Shown piece after piece: positions 1-8,875 of a stretch of DNA of 64,000 nt. Source of the DNA: Halobacillus dabanensis (lineage in GTDB: Bacteria > Bacillota > Bacilli > Bacillales > Halobacillaceae); assembly GCF_900114165.1 (NCBI RefSeq), contig NZ_FOSB01000002.1, positions 372,001-436,000 on the forward strand. The letters run 5' to 3'. A program made the position numbers and the translations under genes. A model generated the notes under the pieces. It saw nothing but the letters and a program-made list of their open reading frames with translations. It did no database searches and had not been told where the DNA came from. Position 1 is the first letter of the stretch. The number at the start of each line of letters is the position of its first letter.

Positions 1-1213
1 GATTTGGATCCAGGGAAAAATTGTGACCACGATTTTGCAAAGCAATACCTGTGCCCGGAACAACAAGACCTGAACCGAAACCCATATAATTACTCTGAAT
101 GAATGAAACCATATTTCCTTCCGCATCTGCTGCCGCTAAGTAGACCGTCCCGCCTTTTGGAGGCATACCAGCTTCAGGAGTGAGCGCATCTTCCCCAATC
201 AAACCTCTTCTTTCTGCCGCATAGTTTTCGTCCAACAACTCCTCAGCAAGAACATCCATGCACCTTTCCTCTGCCACATACTTTTCTCCATCAGCGAATG
301 CAAGTTTCATCGCTTCGATTTGTTTATGATATGTATCGACAGCATCCTTTTCCTGAAGATCAAACCCCTTGAGAATATTAAGGGCGGATAACGCGACGAT
401 CCCCTGCCCGTTCGGAGGGATTTCCCATACGTCATATCCTTTATAGTTCACTGAAATCGGTTCTACCCAATCCGGGTTAAAATCCGCTAAGTCCTCTTTT
501 GATATGTAACCGCCATATTGCTTCGAGAATTGGTCTATTTGCTCTGCCAGTTCGCCTTTATAAAAGGCTTCCCCTTTCGTGTCTGCGATTTTCCTTAAAG
601 TGCTCGCATGGCCTTCCGATTTCCATACTTCTCCGATATGAGGAGCGTGGCCATCCGGTGCGAAGGTATCAAACCAATGAGAGAATTCTTCCCCTTCCAG
701 CGTTTCTTTGAACTTCTCCGCCGCCAACGACCAGAACTTCCCTAATACTGGTGAGATAGGATAGCCATCTTCAGCGTATCGGATCGCAGGGGCCAGCAAA
801 TCCTTGAATGGTAGTTTTCCGAAGCGGTTCGATAGTTCCACCCAGGTCCCAGGCGCCCCAGGGACCGTCACGGGAACAAACCCATGTTCCGGGATTTCCT
901 TATATCCACGCCTTTTTAAGTCCTCAATTGAAATAGAGGAAGGAGAATGCCCGCTTCCATTCAGTCCATAAAGTTTATCTTTCACCCAAACAAGAGCAAA
1001 TGCATCTCCTCCGATGCCGTTTGATGTCGGCTCGACGACAGTCAAAGTGGCTGCCGTCGCGATGGCAGCATCAATTGCATTTCCTCCTTGCTGCAAAATC
1101 GACAGCCCTGCCTGGGAGGCTAGCGGTTGAGAAGTTGCGACCATGCCATTACGTGCGATTGTCGTATGTCTTGGTGTCTGATATGGATTGTAGAGATTAT
1201 CTAAGTGTTTCAT
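1..1213 (-). CDS. ggt: Gamma-glutamyltransferase-like protein (C-terminus beyond left edge)
   Basis: N-terminal nucleophile hydrolase of the gamma-glutamyltranspeptidase family, which transfers or hydrolyses gamma-glutamyl groups of glutathione or poly-gamma-glutamate. About 404 codons are visible. The ATG at 1213 opens MKHLDNLYNPYQTPRH, with AAAGGAG upstream. The early block GGNAIDAAIATAATLTVVEP is typical of the large subunit. The sequence GGTVYLAAAD places a Thr at about residue 356, where the self-processing nucleophile that starts the small subunit is expected. No signal peptide is visible, so a cytoplasmic, YwrD-like form is more likely than the secreted type. It is separated from the adjacent operon by a terminator and is probably an independent unit. 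The small subunit is largely outside the window. Confidence 0.88.
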   Translation of the reverse strand, partial: MKHLDNLYNPYQTPRHTTIARNGMVATSQPLASQAGLSILQQGGNAIDAAIATAATLTVVEPTSNGIGGDAFALVWVKDKLYGLNGSGHSPSSISIEDLKRRGYKEIPEHGFVPVTVPGAPGTWVELSNRFGKLPFKDLLAPAIRYAEDGYPISPVLGKFWSLAAEKFKETLEGEEFSHWFDTFAPDGHAPHIGEVWKSEGHASTLRKIADTKGEAFYKGELAEQIDQFSKQYGGYISKEDLADFNPDWVEPISVNYKGYDVWEIPPNGQGIVALSALNILKGFDLQEKDAVDTYHKQIEAMKLAFADGEKYVAEERCMDVLAEELLDENYAAERRGLIGEDALTPEAGMPPKGGTVYLAAADAEGNMVSFIQSNYMGFGSGLVVPGTGIALQNRGHNFSLDPN

Positions 1214-1350
1214 TTACGAGCTCCTTTCTGTGCAAATCCATGTTTCCATCTTTGATACCGAAAAAATAACAGGCTTCCAGTCTTTGTATACTTCAAGGCA
1301 GGCAGCATAATTTCCTTCTTCGACTTTTCTCGATAAACATCAATTCAACA

Positions 1351-1377
1351 AAAAAGGACCATCTGCTGGTCCTTTTT
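1351..1377 (-). terminator. Rho-independent terminator of the sigma-54 beta-oxidation operon
   Basis: The minus strand forms stem AGGACCA/TGGTCCT with a 5-base loop followed by a run of T. It lies about 40 bases after the stop of the last operon gene (hotdog thioesterase, 1418-1822). The symmetry AAAAAGG...CCTTTTT means it could act on both strands. Confidence 0.85.
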
Positions 1378-1417
1378 CATACTTGAATGCTTACCTATTA
1401 GTCTTCAGAAAAAACAC

Positions 1418-1822
1418 TCAATCCTCCCGAATCAATTTAAATGTGCCGATCCCTTTAGCCATCATGTTCCCCTCTTGATCATACAATTCTCCTTCGGCAG
1501 TCACGATACGGTATCCCTGTTTCAAAATCCTCCCTTTTGCTTGAATCTCCCCTCCACTCGCGGGAGCCAGGTAGTTGATATTCAAGTTCATCGTTGTACA
1601 ACGGGTCTTCGTGGTCGACCGGATGGCCATCCCTAAAATCAAATCGATCATCGTAGCATGAACGCCTCCATGAAGGGTGCCATTCACATTGTATAACTTC
1701 TCATGGACCGGCAGTTTCAGGAGTACATTTCCTTCTTCAAAGTGAACAATTTCAAAGCCGATATGGGAGAAAAATGGACTGGATTCAAAACTCTCTCGTA
1801 CTTCACCAATAGTCTTCGTCAC
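1418..1822 (-). CDS. PaaI-family hotdog thioesterase, last gene of operon
   Basis: Small hotdog-fold acyl-CoA thioesterase of about 134 residues. The block LHGGVHATMIDLILGMAI matches the PaaI signature HGG...D near the catalytic helix, and the second half, TTMNLNINYLAPASGG, is the usual central strand. The GTG at 1822 is chosen because GCGAGGGG sits about 7 bases upstream; an upstream TTG would give a long overlap with the hydratase gene. It probably releases CoA from dead-end acyl intermediates. A second PaaI paralogue flanks the enoyl-CoA hydratase on the other side. Substrate unknown. Confidence 0.85.
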   Translation of the reverse strand: MTKTIGEVRESFESSPFFSHIGFEIVHFEEGNVLLKLPVHEKLYNVNGTLHGGVHATMIDLILGMAIRSTTKTRCTTMNLNINYLAPASGGEIQAKGRILKQGYRIVTAEGELYDQEGNMMAKGIGTFKLIRED

Positions 1823-1838
1823 TTCCACACCCCTCGCC

Positions 1839-2618
1839 TCATTTTCCTTGGAAAACGGCTGACCTTTTCTCAAGAAATGCCTTTGTTCCCTCGTTCTTAT
1901 CCTCAGAATTGAACAAAATAGCCTGGGAAAGTTTCTCTAACATCAGCCCTGTTTTCATATCGGTTTCCGCTCCCATATGTACAGATACCTTTGCTAGTTG
2001 TACAGCTAATGGACCTTTGGCGAGAATCTTCTTACTTACCTCTTCCACTTTGTCCTGAAGCTCTTCCGGGGCCACGACTTCCGTGACAAGTCCGTATTGT
2101 AAAGCTTCGTCTGCATCAATGACTTTCCCAGTCAGGATCATTTCTAGTGCTTTTCCTTTTCCTACTAATCTGGCTAAACGCTGCGTCCCTCCCGCTCCAG
2201 GGATAATAGATAGATTCAGTTCAGGGAGCCCTAATTTCGCGTTCGTTGAAGCGATGCGGATATCACAGGCCATCGCTAACTCACAACCGCCTCCGAGCGC
2301 ATACCCATTGATCATAGCTATGGTAGGTTTTTCGAAGCTTTCAATTTTATCGTAAACTTGTTGCATCCCCTCTGGTTTTAATGCATCGACTGCTGACTTC
2401 TCCTTCAGTTGGTTGATGTCCGCCCCTGCCGCAAAGGACTTCTCCCCTTTGCCGGTGAACACGACTAACCCAACTTCAGCATCTTCTGACGCTCGCCCCA
2501 TTGCATCCATAATCTCATCCAATGTTTCTTTATTGAGCGCGTTACGGACTTCTGGCCGGTTGATAGTAATGAATGCAAGCTTGTCTTTCTTCACGTATTC
2601 TACATTTTGTAATACCAT
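1839..2618 (-). CDS. Enoyl-CoA hydratase/isomerase (crotonase family)
   Basis: Hydrates trans-2-enoyl-CoA to 3-hydroxyacyl-CoA in beta-oxidation. About 259 residues, normal for the family. The oxyanion-hole segment AAGADINQL and the two catalytic Glu contexts, GGGCELAMACD and LPELNLSIIPGAGGTQRL, are intact. The ATG at 2618 has AGAAAGGA about 9 bases upstream; an ATG three codons earlier (2627) overlaps the thioesterase stop and is less well spaced. Sits between two PaaI thioesterase genes with overlapping or tight junctions. Confidence 0.93.
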   Translation of the reverse strand: MVLQNVEYVKKDKLAFITINRPEVRNALNKETLDEIMDAMGRASEDAEVGLVVFTGKGEKSFAAGADINQLKEKSAVDALKPEGMQQVYDKIESFEKPTIAMINGYALGGGCELAMACDIRIASTNAKLGLPELNLSIIPGAGGTQRLARLVGKGKALEMILTGKVIDADEALQYGLVTEVVAPEELQDKVEEVSKKILAKGPLAVQLAKVSVHMGAETDMKTGLMLEKLSQAILFNSEDKNEGTKAFLEKRSAVFQGK

Positions 2619-2623
2619 ACCGT

Positions 2624-3013
2624 TCATCCTTTCTGATCAGAGTCACGAGCCGACACTTTAAATGTCCCGACTCCTTTTGCTACAACTTTATCCTCCCCAT
2701 CTAACACGGTTCCTTCCCCTACGATCATCTTTCCGTCTTTATGTGTGATAGAAGCATGAGCCGAGAACGGACCATTATTAGAAAAATCGACGTAATTCAT
2801 ATTCAAGTTCACCGTACTAGTGGGTACTTGCAAGGTTTCTCCGATGGTAGATCCGATTACAGTATCTAACATACTTGAGAATAAACCCGAGGGGATGGTG
2901 GAGTCTTCGGTTATATTCTCTGGTTTAACTTCCAGGCTCAGAATGACACGTCCATCCCTGTCTATATATTTATGAAAACCGAGATGTTCAAAAAAAGATG
3001 AGGACTCTCTCAC
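2624..3013 (-). CDS. PaaI-family hotdog thioesterase
   Basis: 129-residue hotdog protein related to the 1418-1822 product; both share the NLNMNYVDF/NLNINYLAP-type central strand and the C-terminal AKG(V/I)GTFK motif. The usual HGG is replaced by PSGLFSSMLD, so the catalytic loop differs from classical PaaI and the two paralogues may be functionally distinct or form a hetero-oligomer. GTG start with GAGGAGG at 7-base spacing. Stop overlaps the start region of the enoyl-CoA hydratase. Confidence 0.8.
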   Translation of the reverse strand: MRESSSFFEHLGFHKYIDRDGRVILSLEVKPENITEDSTIPSGLFSSMLDTVIGSTIGETLQVPTSTVNLNMNYVDFSNNGPFSAHASITHKDGKMIVGEGTVLDGEDKVVAKGVGTFKVSARDSDQKG

Positions 3014-3036
3014 AATTCAGCCTCCTCAACCACCAT

Positions 3037-4221
3037 CTAAACTTTTTCCACCATGATCGCCATCCCCTGACCACCACCTGCACAGAGAGTAGCCACTCCA
3101 AGTTCCTCATCTCTTCGTTTCATCTCGTGCAAAAGGGTTGTTACTATTCTTGCGCCACTCGCACCGACCGGATGGCCGAGAGCAATGGCCCCTCCATTGA
3201 CATTCACTTTCTCTTTGTCCAGTCCGAGCTCCCGTATGACGGCTAGTGATTGAGAGGCGAATGCTTCATTCAACTCCACCAAACCGATGTCATCTACTGT
3301 TTTGCCTGTTTTTTGCAAAAGTTTTTCAACAGAAGGGACAGGACCGATCCCCATCAATTCAGGAGAAACTCCAGCTGTCGCCCAATCGATGATCCTCGCC
3401 ATAGGCGTCAAACCTAATTCTTCCGCTTTCGAAGCACGCATAAGAACAAGAGCGGTAGCCCCATCATTACGGCCACAGGCATTACCTGCTGTCACAGTGC
3501 CATTTTCCTTGAAGGCAGGGCGCAAACTTGAGAGCTTCTCAAGCGTCGTATTCGGACGGGGATGCTCATCCGTATCAAAAGTGACCGTTGATTTTCTTTC
3601 CTTCACTTCGACGGGGACGATTTCCTCTTTGAAACGTCCGCTCTCCATCGCATGAGCGGCTCTTCTCTGACTCTCAATGGCAAAAGCGTCCTGGTCCTTT
3701 CTCGACACAGCGTAACGTTCCGCTACATTCTCAGCAGTGACTCCCATCCCTAAATGATTTCCGTAGATTTCTTTCGGCTGCTGACCGGCTTCGGTATTGG
3801 AATCCACCAGCTCTGTTTTATCCCCGCCAAATCGTGAATTCCTTAAATAAATGGGAGAGCGGCTCATACTTTCCGTTCCACCAGCAACGATGATTTCTGC
3901 TTGCTCAAAGCTGATCTGCTGCACACCTGATGCAATGCTTTGCATCCCAGAAGCACACAGCCGGTTGATGGTGTAAGCAGGAGAGGATTCCGGGACACCT
4001 GCCCGTAATGCAGCTACTCTGGCCACATTGGAAGATTCCGTCGTTTGGCGGACTTCCCCCATAATGACTTCATCGACTTGCTCCGGTGATAACCCTGCCC
4101 GCTCAATCGCCTCTTTGATAGCGACAGCCGCTAAATGTCCGGAAGATTCATGTTTCAATGAACCTCCATAACGACCGATGGGGGTTCGGACGGCACTGAC
4201 AATAACGATTTCATTACTCAT
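3037..4221 (-). CDS. Acetyl-CoA acyltransferase (thiolase)
   Basis: Thiolytic cleavage of 3-ketoacyl-CoA to acetyl-CoA plus shortened acyl-CoA, the last beta-oxidation step. 394 residues. The nucleophile Cys89 lies in [10 protein letters not shown], the His in [14 protein letters not shown], and the second Cys in [11 protein letters not shown], so all catalytic elements are present. Downstream of the acyl-CoA dehydrogenase by 11 bases, in the sigma-54 operon. The chain-length specificity cannot be read from sequence. Confidence 0.95.
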   Translation of the reverse strand: MSNEIVIVSAVRTPIGRYGGSLKHESSGHLAAVAIKEAIERAGLSPEQVDEVIMGEVRQTTESSNVARVAALRAGVPESSPAYTINRLCASGMQSIASGVQQISFEQAEIIVAGGTESMSRSPIYLRNSRFGGDKTELVDSNTEAGQQPKEIYGNHLGMGVTAENVAERYAVSRKDQDAFAIESQRRAAHAMESGRFKEEIVPVEVKERKSTVTFDTDEHPRPNTTLEKLSSLRPAFKENGTVTAGNACGRNDGATALVLMRASKAEELGLTPMARIIDWATAGVSPELMGIGPVPSVEKLLQKTGKTVDDIGLVELNEAFASQSLAVIRELGLDKEKVNVNGGAIALGHPVGASGARIVTTLLHEMKRRDEELGVATLCAGGGQGMAIMVEKV

Positions 4222-4232
4222 TTATATCCTCC

Positions 4233-5384
4233 TTATAGGGCATATTCTTTTTTCAACTGACCGGATATGATATTTTTCTGAATTTCTGAAGTGCCTTCAT
4301 ATATTCTTGTAATCCGTGCATCACGGAAAAACCGTTCAATCGGATAATCAGAAATGTAGCCGATCCCTCCGTGTACTTGGACCGCTTTATCTGCTACACG
4401 GTTGTAGACTTCTGATCCATAAAGCTTCAGCATCGCGGCTTCCTTGATCACTTTCTGACCCTGGTCGACCATCCAGGCGATCCTGTAAGTGAAAGAGCGA
4501 AGGGCTTCTGTTTCCACCGCCATTTCTGCCACCATATGCGCGACAGCCTGATGATCGATGATAGGAACACCGAATTGCTCGCGCTCCTGTGTGTATTGCA
4601 TAGATAAATCAAGCAGCTTCTGACACGACCCCAGGTTCCTCGCTGCCAATCCAGCTCTGCCATTCGCCAGTATTTTCAAAGCATTCACATAGCCTTGCCC
4701 TTCTTCCCCAAGTACATTTTCCGCAGGAACTTCACAATCCTCTAAAATGATTTCAGCTGAATGGGAGCCATGTAACCCCATCTTCGGTTCAAGCGCCCCG
4801 ACCTCGAATCCAGGGAAATCCTTCTCTACGATAAAAGAAGTGATCCCTTTCGCACCTTTACTTGCATCCGTGACAGCCATAACAGTGAAAACATCCGCTT
4901 CCGTTGCGTTAGTGATGTAATGCTTCGTGCCATTGAGGATGTATTTATCCCCCTTTTTCACAGCTGTCGTCTTCAAATTGGTGGCATTCGAACCAGCACT
5001 AGGTTCTGTAAGGGCGAATGCTCCAATCGACTCACCACTTGCTAAGGCTGGTAAATACTTTTGTTTTTGCTGCTCATTTCCGAGTTCGACAATACCGACC
5101 GTCCCAATCCCTGTGTGGGCCCCGATCAACGTAGTAAAACCATTATGGGTCGCACCTATTTCTTCATATAGCGCACATTTGCCGACCATCCCGATTCCCA
5201 AACCGCCATATTCTTCTGGGATACTCAATCCGAAAAGCCCCATTTCCCTGGACATTTCTATGATCCGTTCAGGAATTTTGTCTTCCTTTTCAATTTCCAT
5301 TGCCACTGCCTCTACTTCTGTCTGGACGAAATTACGGACATTCTCTTTCAGAAACTGAATCTCTTCATCTAATGTAAAATCCAT
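4233..5384 (-). CDS. Acyl-CoA dehydrogenase (operon copy 2)
   Basis: FAD-dependent alpha,beta-dehydrogenation of acyl-CoA, passing electrons to ETF (etfA/etfB in the same operon). 383 residues, full length. FAD/substrate motif FALTEPSAGSNA, C-terminal HGGIGYISDYPIERFFRDARI and catalytic Glu context IYEGTSEIQ are all present. Closest in the window to the promoter-proximal dehydrogenase at 13564-14712; both have the short-chain/butyryl-type pattern. Two paralogues in one operon suggest two successive or chain-length-specific steps. Confidence 0.95.
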   Translation of the reverse strand: MDFTLDEEIQFLKENVRNFVQTEVEAVAMEIEKEDKIPERIIEMSREMGLFGLSIPEEYGGLGIGMVGKCALYEEIGATHNGFTTLIGAHTGIGTVGIVELGNEQQKQKYLPALASGESIGAFALTEPSAGSNATNLKTTAVKKGDKYILNGTKHYITNATEADVFTVMAVTDASKGAKGITSFIVEKDFPGFEVGALEPKMGLHGSHSAEIILEDCEVPAENVLGEEGQGYVNALKILANGRAGLAARNLGSCQKLLDLSMQYTQEREQFGVPIIDHQAVAHMVAEMAVETEALRSFTYRIAWMVDQGQKVIKEAAMLKLYGSEVYNRVADKAVQVHGGIGYISDYPIERFFRDARITRIYEGTSEIQKNIISGQLKKEYAL

Positions 5385-5401
5385 GCTTATCGCTCCTTCT
5401 T

Positions 5402-6250
5402 CTAAGTATAGTGATAAAAACCTCTGCCTGTTTTCTTACCTAAGTGCCCCGCCTTCACATACTTGGTTAAAATCGGACAAGGACGGTATTTTTCTCCCAA
5501 GGTTTGATGGAGGTATTCCATGTTTTTCAACCGTGTATCCAAACCGACTAAATCGGCTAGTTCCAAAGGACCCATCGGGTGATTCAATCCGAGATTCATA
5601 GCTTTATCAATGTCTTCCACGGAACCGACACCCTCCATTACCATGTTCATGGCTTCATTACCGATCAGACAATTCATCCGACTGACGGCAAAGCCAGGGA
5701 ATTCATTGATTTTCACACACTCTTTCCCTATCATTTCACCAAATTGGAAAGAGCGATCAACGGTTTCTTCTGAGGTTTCCAAACCGCATATGACTTCAAT
5801 CAATTTCATCTTAGGAACAGGATTGAAAAAATGAAGCGCGATACACCTCTCCGGCCGACTTGTCTGCGCTGAAATTTCCGTCGGGCTCATCGTCGAGGTA
5901 TTTGTTGCGAGAATTGCATGGTGAGGAGTATACCGATCCATTTCCTTGAAAATCTCCACTTTCAAATCCATGATTTCAGGGACAGCTTCAATGACGAGAT
6001 CTGAATGGGATACAGCTTTTTCGATCGCCTGATGGTATTCGATGTTTTCTATCTTTTGATCAGCTTCCTGACTCGATATTCTGCCTTTTTCTACACTTCT
6101 TTTAAACTGTTTTTCCATATAAGTTTTGCAGTCTTCTATTCCTTTTTCATATTTGTCCTGGACAGACACAGATAATCCGGATAACGCACATACAAATGCG
6201 ATACCTCTTCCCATCGTTCCTGCTCCAATCACACTCACATGTTGAATCAT
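5402..6250 (-). CDS. 3-hydroxyacyl-CoA dehydrogenase (3-hydroxybutyryl-CoA dehydrogenase type, copy 2)
   Basis: NAD-dependent oxidation of 3-hydroxyacyl-CoA to 3-ketoacyl-CoA. 282 residues, single-domain short form. N-terminal Rossmann motif GAGTMGRGIAFVCALSG, HFFNPVPKMKLIEV around the catalytic His, and NEFPGFAVSRM at the domain boundary. ATG at 6250, only 3 bases after the etfA stop. Paralogue of the 8012-8875 gene; the pair again points to more than one hydroxyacyl substrate. Confidence 0.93.
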   Translation of the reverse strand: MIQHVSVIGAGTMGRGIAFVCALSGLSVSVQDKYEKGIEDCKTYMEKQFKRSVEKGRISSQEADQKIENIEYHQAIEKAVSHSDLVIEAVPEIMDLKVEIFKEMDRYTPHHAILATNTSTMSPTEISAQTSRPERCIALHFFNPVPKMKLIEVICGLETSEETVDRSFQFGEMIGKECVKINEFPGFAVSRMNCLIGNEAMNMVMEGVGSVEDIDKAMNLGLNHPMGPLELADLVGLDTRLKNMEYLHQTLGEKYRPCPILTKYVKAGHLGKKTGRGFYHYT

Positions 6251-6253
6251 CCG

Positions 6254-7234
6254 TTATACACCAACCTTCATTTGCTTCACTTCTTCTACTAAAGCAGGAA
6301 CTACTTCGAATAAATCTCCTACAATCCCATAGTCTGCTATATGGAAGATATTCGCCTCTGGATCTTTGTTTATCGCTATGATGAGTTTTGAATTGGACAT
6401 CCCAGCTAAGTGCTGGATAGCTCCGGAGATTCCACACGCTATATAGAGATCCGGGGTGACGACTTTCCCTGTCTGGCCAATTTGTAAGGAGTAATCACAG
6501 AAGCCAGCATCACACGCTCCTCGAGAAGCACCGACCGTTCCACCGAGAACTTCAGCCAATTCCTGAAGGGGACCGAATCCTTCCGCACTTTTCACACCTC
6601 GACCACCGGCAACAATGATTTTCGCTTCGGATAAATCCACTCCATCGCTTTTGCTGTGGATGATTTCCTTGACCATCGTCCGTAAATTTTCGATTTCTAT
6701 ATCAATCGATTCGACCTTCCCTGACCGGGATGGATCCCTATCAAGTGGAGGAATATTATTGGGACGTATCGTCGCCATCATCAAGCCTTCTGTAATTACC
6801 TTCTTCTCGATTGCTTTTCCAGAAAAAAGCGGCCGTGTAAAAACGATTGTTTCCTCTTCCCTGGCAATACCTGTCACATCAGAGACCAGCCCTGCATCCA
6901 TCCTGCTTGCGACTCTTGGTGCAAGGTCCTTACCAAGTGCTGTATGTGCAAATACCAGTCCGTCTGGCTGCTCTTCCTCCATCACTTTAAAAAGAGCCTG
7001 AGCATATCCATCTGACGTAGCATTTCTAAGATTTTTATGCTCTACTGTCAGGACACGATCGGCTCCATAAGCGATCATCTCATCTGAATACCCCTGTATT
7101 TCTTCTCCTATGAGAATAGCTGTAACTTGGCCATTACCAGCGATCTCCTGCGCTGCAGCAATCGCCTCAAATGATACGCTCCTCAGGCTTCCTGACTTCA
7201 GTTCCCCAAGGACTAACACGTTTCTATTCACCAT
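6254..7234 (-). CDS. etfA: Electron transfer flavoprotein alpha subunit
   Basis: FAD-binding subunit of ETF, accepting electrons from the operon's acyl-CoA dehydrogenases. 326 residues. The C-terminal FAD domain is clear: VAGGRGVKSAEGFGPL, VGASRGACDAGF, QIGQTGKVVTPDLYIACGIS and INKDPEANIFHIADYGIVGD. Starts 12 bases after the etfB stop. A dedicated ETF inside a catabolic operon suggests electron flow specific to this route or high flux on induction. Confidence 0.96.
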   Translation of the reverse strand: MVNRNVLVLGELKSGSLRSVSFEAIAAAQEIAGNGQVTAILIGEEIQGYSDEMIAYGADRVLTVEHKNLRNATSDGYAQALFKVMEEEQPDGLVFAHTALGKDLAPRVASRMDAGLVSDVTGIAREEETIVFTRPLFSGKAIEKKVITEGLMMATIRPNNIPPLDRDPSRSGKVESIDIEIENLRTMVKEIIHSKSDGVDLSEAKIIVAGGRGVKSAEGFGPLQELAEVLGGTVGASRGACDAGFCDYSLQIGQTGKVVTPDLYIACGISGAIQHLAGMSNSKLIIAINKDPEANIFHIADYGIVGDLFEVVPALVEEVKQMKVGV

Positions 7235-7246
7235 TCACCCACTCCC

Positions 7247-7996
7247 TTACTGGAATATTTTCGCTTCGCGCCGAAGAATGTCCATCAACTCTCCGACTTG
7301 CTGACGGACATCTCCTTCCAGCCGTTTTCCTTTTTTCTTTGAGACGGGAAGGATGTCAATCGTTTCTGTTTTCGCATTAACATACCTCTTATTCTTCCAG
7401 GTCCACTTTTCAAGCGATTTACTTTCCGCATCCTTGATGTCAAGCATTGGAGCAGGGGAGTCCAACCGTTCGACTATGGTCATAAGAAAAGGAAGGGACG
7501 TGATCACCATCTCCTTATCTCCTTCTACCTCGCGCTTCAAGATAGCTTTTTCTCCAGACAACTCCAGGTTGGTGACATTCGTCAGAGCAGGAATCTCCAA
7601 CAGTTCGGCAAGTCCAGGGCCTACTTGGCCAGAGCCTTCGTCGATAGATACGGGGCCAGCAAGGATCACATCCGCTTCTTCACCTTCGAAAAAATCCGCA
7701 AGTGCGTGTGCGGTTGTGAATGCATCCCCGCTTCCTTTACCTGGATCGATCCATATCGCTTGGTCTGCTCCCATCTCTAACGCCGTTTGTAATGGACCAG
7801 CAGCATCCCCACTATCCACACTTATAGCGATGACTTCTCCTCCGTATTTCTGTTTTAAGCGAACGGCTTCTTCAACAGCACATGCATCATAAGGATTGAT
7901 CATATAAGAGGAATGACTCTCATCGAGCTTCCCGTCCTCGATGTGAAAATTCCCTTCTAGTTTCCATACACGTTTTATGAGGACATAGATTTTCAT
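7247..7996 (-). CDS. etfB: Electron transfer flavoprotein beta subunit
   Basis: 249-residue ETF beta. Recognisable segments are MKIYVLIKRVW at the N-terminus, NPYDACAVEEAVRLK, and the AMP-binding-site region DEGSGQVGPGLAELL. Preceded by AGGGGGAAG about 6 bases before the ATG. Paired with etfA immediately downstream to form the alpha-beta heterodimer. Confidence 0.95.
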   Translation of the reverse strand: MKIYVLIKRVWKLEGNFHIEDGKLDESHSSYMINPYDACAVEEAVRLKQKYGGEVIAISVDSGDAAGPLQTALEMGADQAIWIDPGKGSGDAFTTAHALADFFEGEEADVILAGPVSIDEGSGQVGPGLAELLEIPALTNVTNLELSGEKAILKREVEGDKEMVITSLPFLMTIVERLDSPAPMLDIKDAESKSLEKWTWKNKRYVNAKTETIDILPVSKKKGKRLEGDVRQQVGELMDILRREAKIFQ

Positions 7997-8011
7997 CGTG
8001 CTTCCCCCTGT

Positions 8012-8875
8012 TCAGCTATATTGATAAAAACCTTTTCCTGTTTTCCGGCCGAGCTCCCCTTTGTTCACTTTTTCCTCCACGATTTTCGCCGGTCGATCTG
8101 CTTCATCCCCGGATTCCTCATAACGTTGCATCCGGACGAAATAATTCACATCAAGACCAGTCAAATCCATTAAAGAAAAAGGACCGATGGGATGGTTCAG
8201 CGCTTTCGTACAGACGGTATCGATTTCTTCGTGTGTGGCATAACCATTTTCCAGTAAAAAGACAGCTTCATCCATCAGCTTCCCGAGAATACGATTGGCA
8301 ATGAAACCAGAAATCTCTTTTTTCAGCAGGACCGGTGTTTTGTTGATTCCTTCAACGAATCTAAAAGCTTGTTGTGCTGTTTCTTCTGAGGTATGCGGAC
8401 CTTTCACCACTTCTACAAGTTCCATGACCAGCGGTGGATTAAAAAAGTGAAGATTACATACTTTGTCCTGGCGATTTGTTGCATCAGCTATTTTAGAGCT
8501 GACAATGGTCGAACTGTTTGTAGCGAGTATGGTATGGGGAGGAGTAAGTTCATCCAGCTTCTTGAACAGCTCCCTCTTCACATCAAGCTTCTCTACAACA
8601 GCTTCAATCACAAGATCGGCATCACTGACAAACGTAAGATCCGTCCCCAATTCCAATCGTCCAAACGCATCCTCCACTTGCTGATTTGTTAGTCGTTGCT
8701 TTTCGATGCTCCGGTCCATCCTTCTTTCCAATTCTCCACGCGCTTGTTCTAAACGCGCTTCATCTAAATCGTTCAGATACACAGGGAAGCCTTCCAGTGC
8801 ACAAACCATGGCGATTTGTGCCCCCATGGCTCCTGCGCCGATGACTGCTACTTTCTCAATGGGATTGGATTCCAT
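8012..8875 (-). CDS. 3-hydroxyacyl-CoA dehydrogenase (copy 1)
   Basis: 287-residue NAD-dependent dehydrogenase. Rossmann motif GAGAMGAQIAMVCALEG, LHFFNPPLVMELVEVVKG with the catalytic His, ISGFIANRILGKLMDEA, and LNHPIGPFSLMDLTGLD. ATG at 8875 overlaps the acyl-CoA ligase stop by 20 bases and has AAGGAGG upstream, so translation is likely coupled. Differs clearly from the 5402-6250 paralogue (for example GAM instead of GTM in the nucleotide loop). Confidence 0.93.
   Translation of the reverse strand: MESNPIEKVAVIGAGAMGAQIAMVCALEGFPVYLNDLDEARLEQARGELERRMDRSIEKQRLTNQQVEDAFGRLELGTDLTFVSDADLVIEAVVEKLDVKRELFKKLDELTPPHTILATNSSTIVSSKIADATNRQDKVCNLHFFNPPLVMELVEVVKGPHTSEETAQQAFRFVEGINKTPVLLKKEISGFIANRILGKLMDEAVFLLENGYATHEEIDTVCTKALNHPIGPFSLMDLTGLDVNYFVRMQRYEESGDEADRPAKIVEEKVNKGELGRKTGKGFYQYS

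Noticed and set aside
2083-2661. Plus-strand ORFs opposite the enoyl-CoA hydratase gene
   Set aside because: Antisense shadows of a clear crotonase gene; same situation for many other antisense ORFs opposite strong genes across the window.
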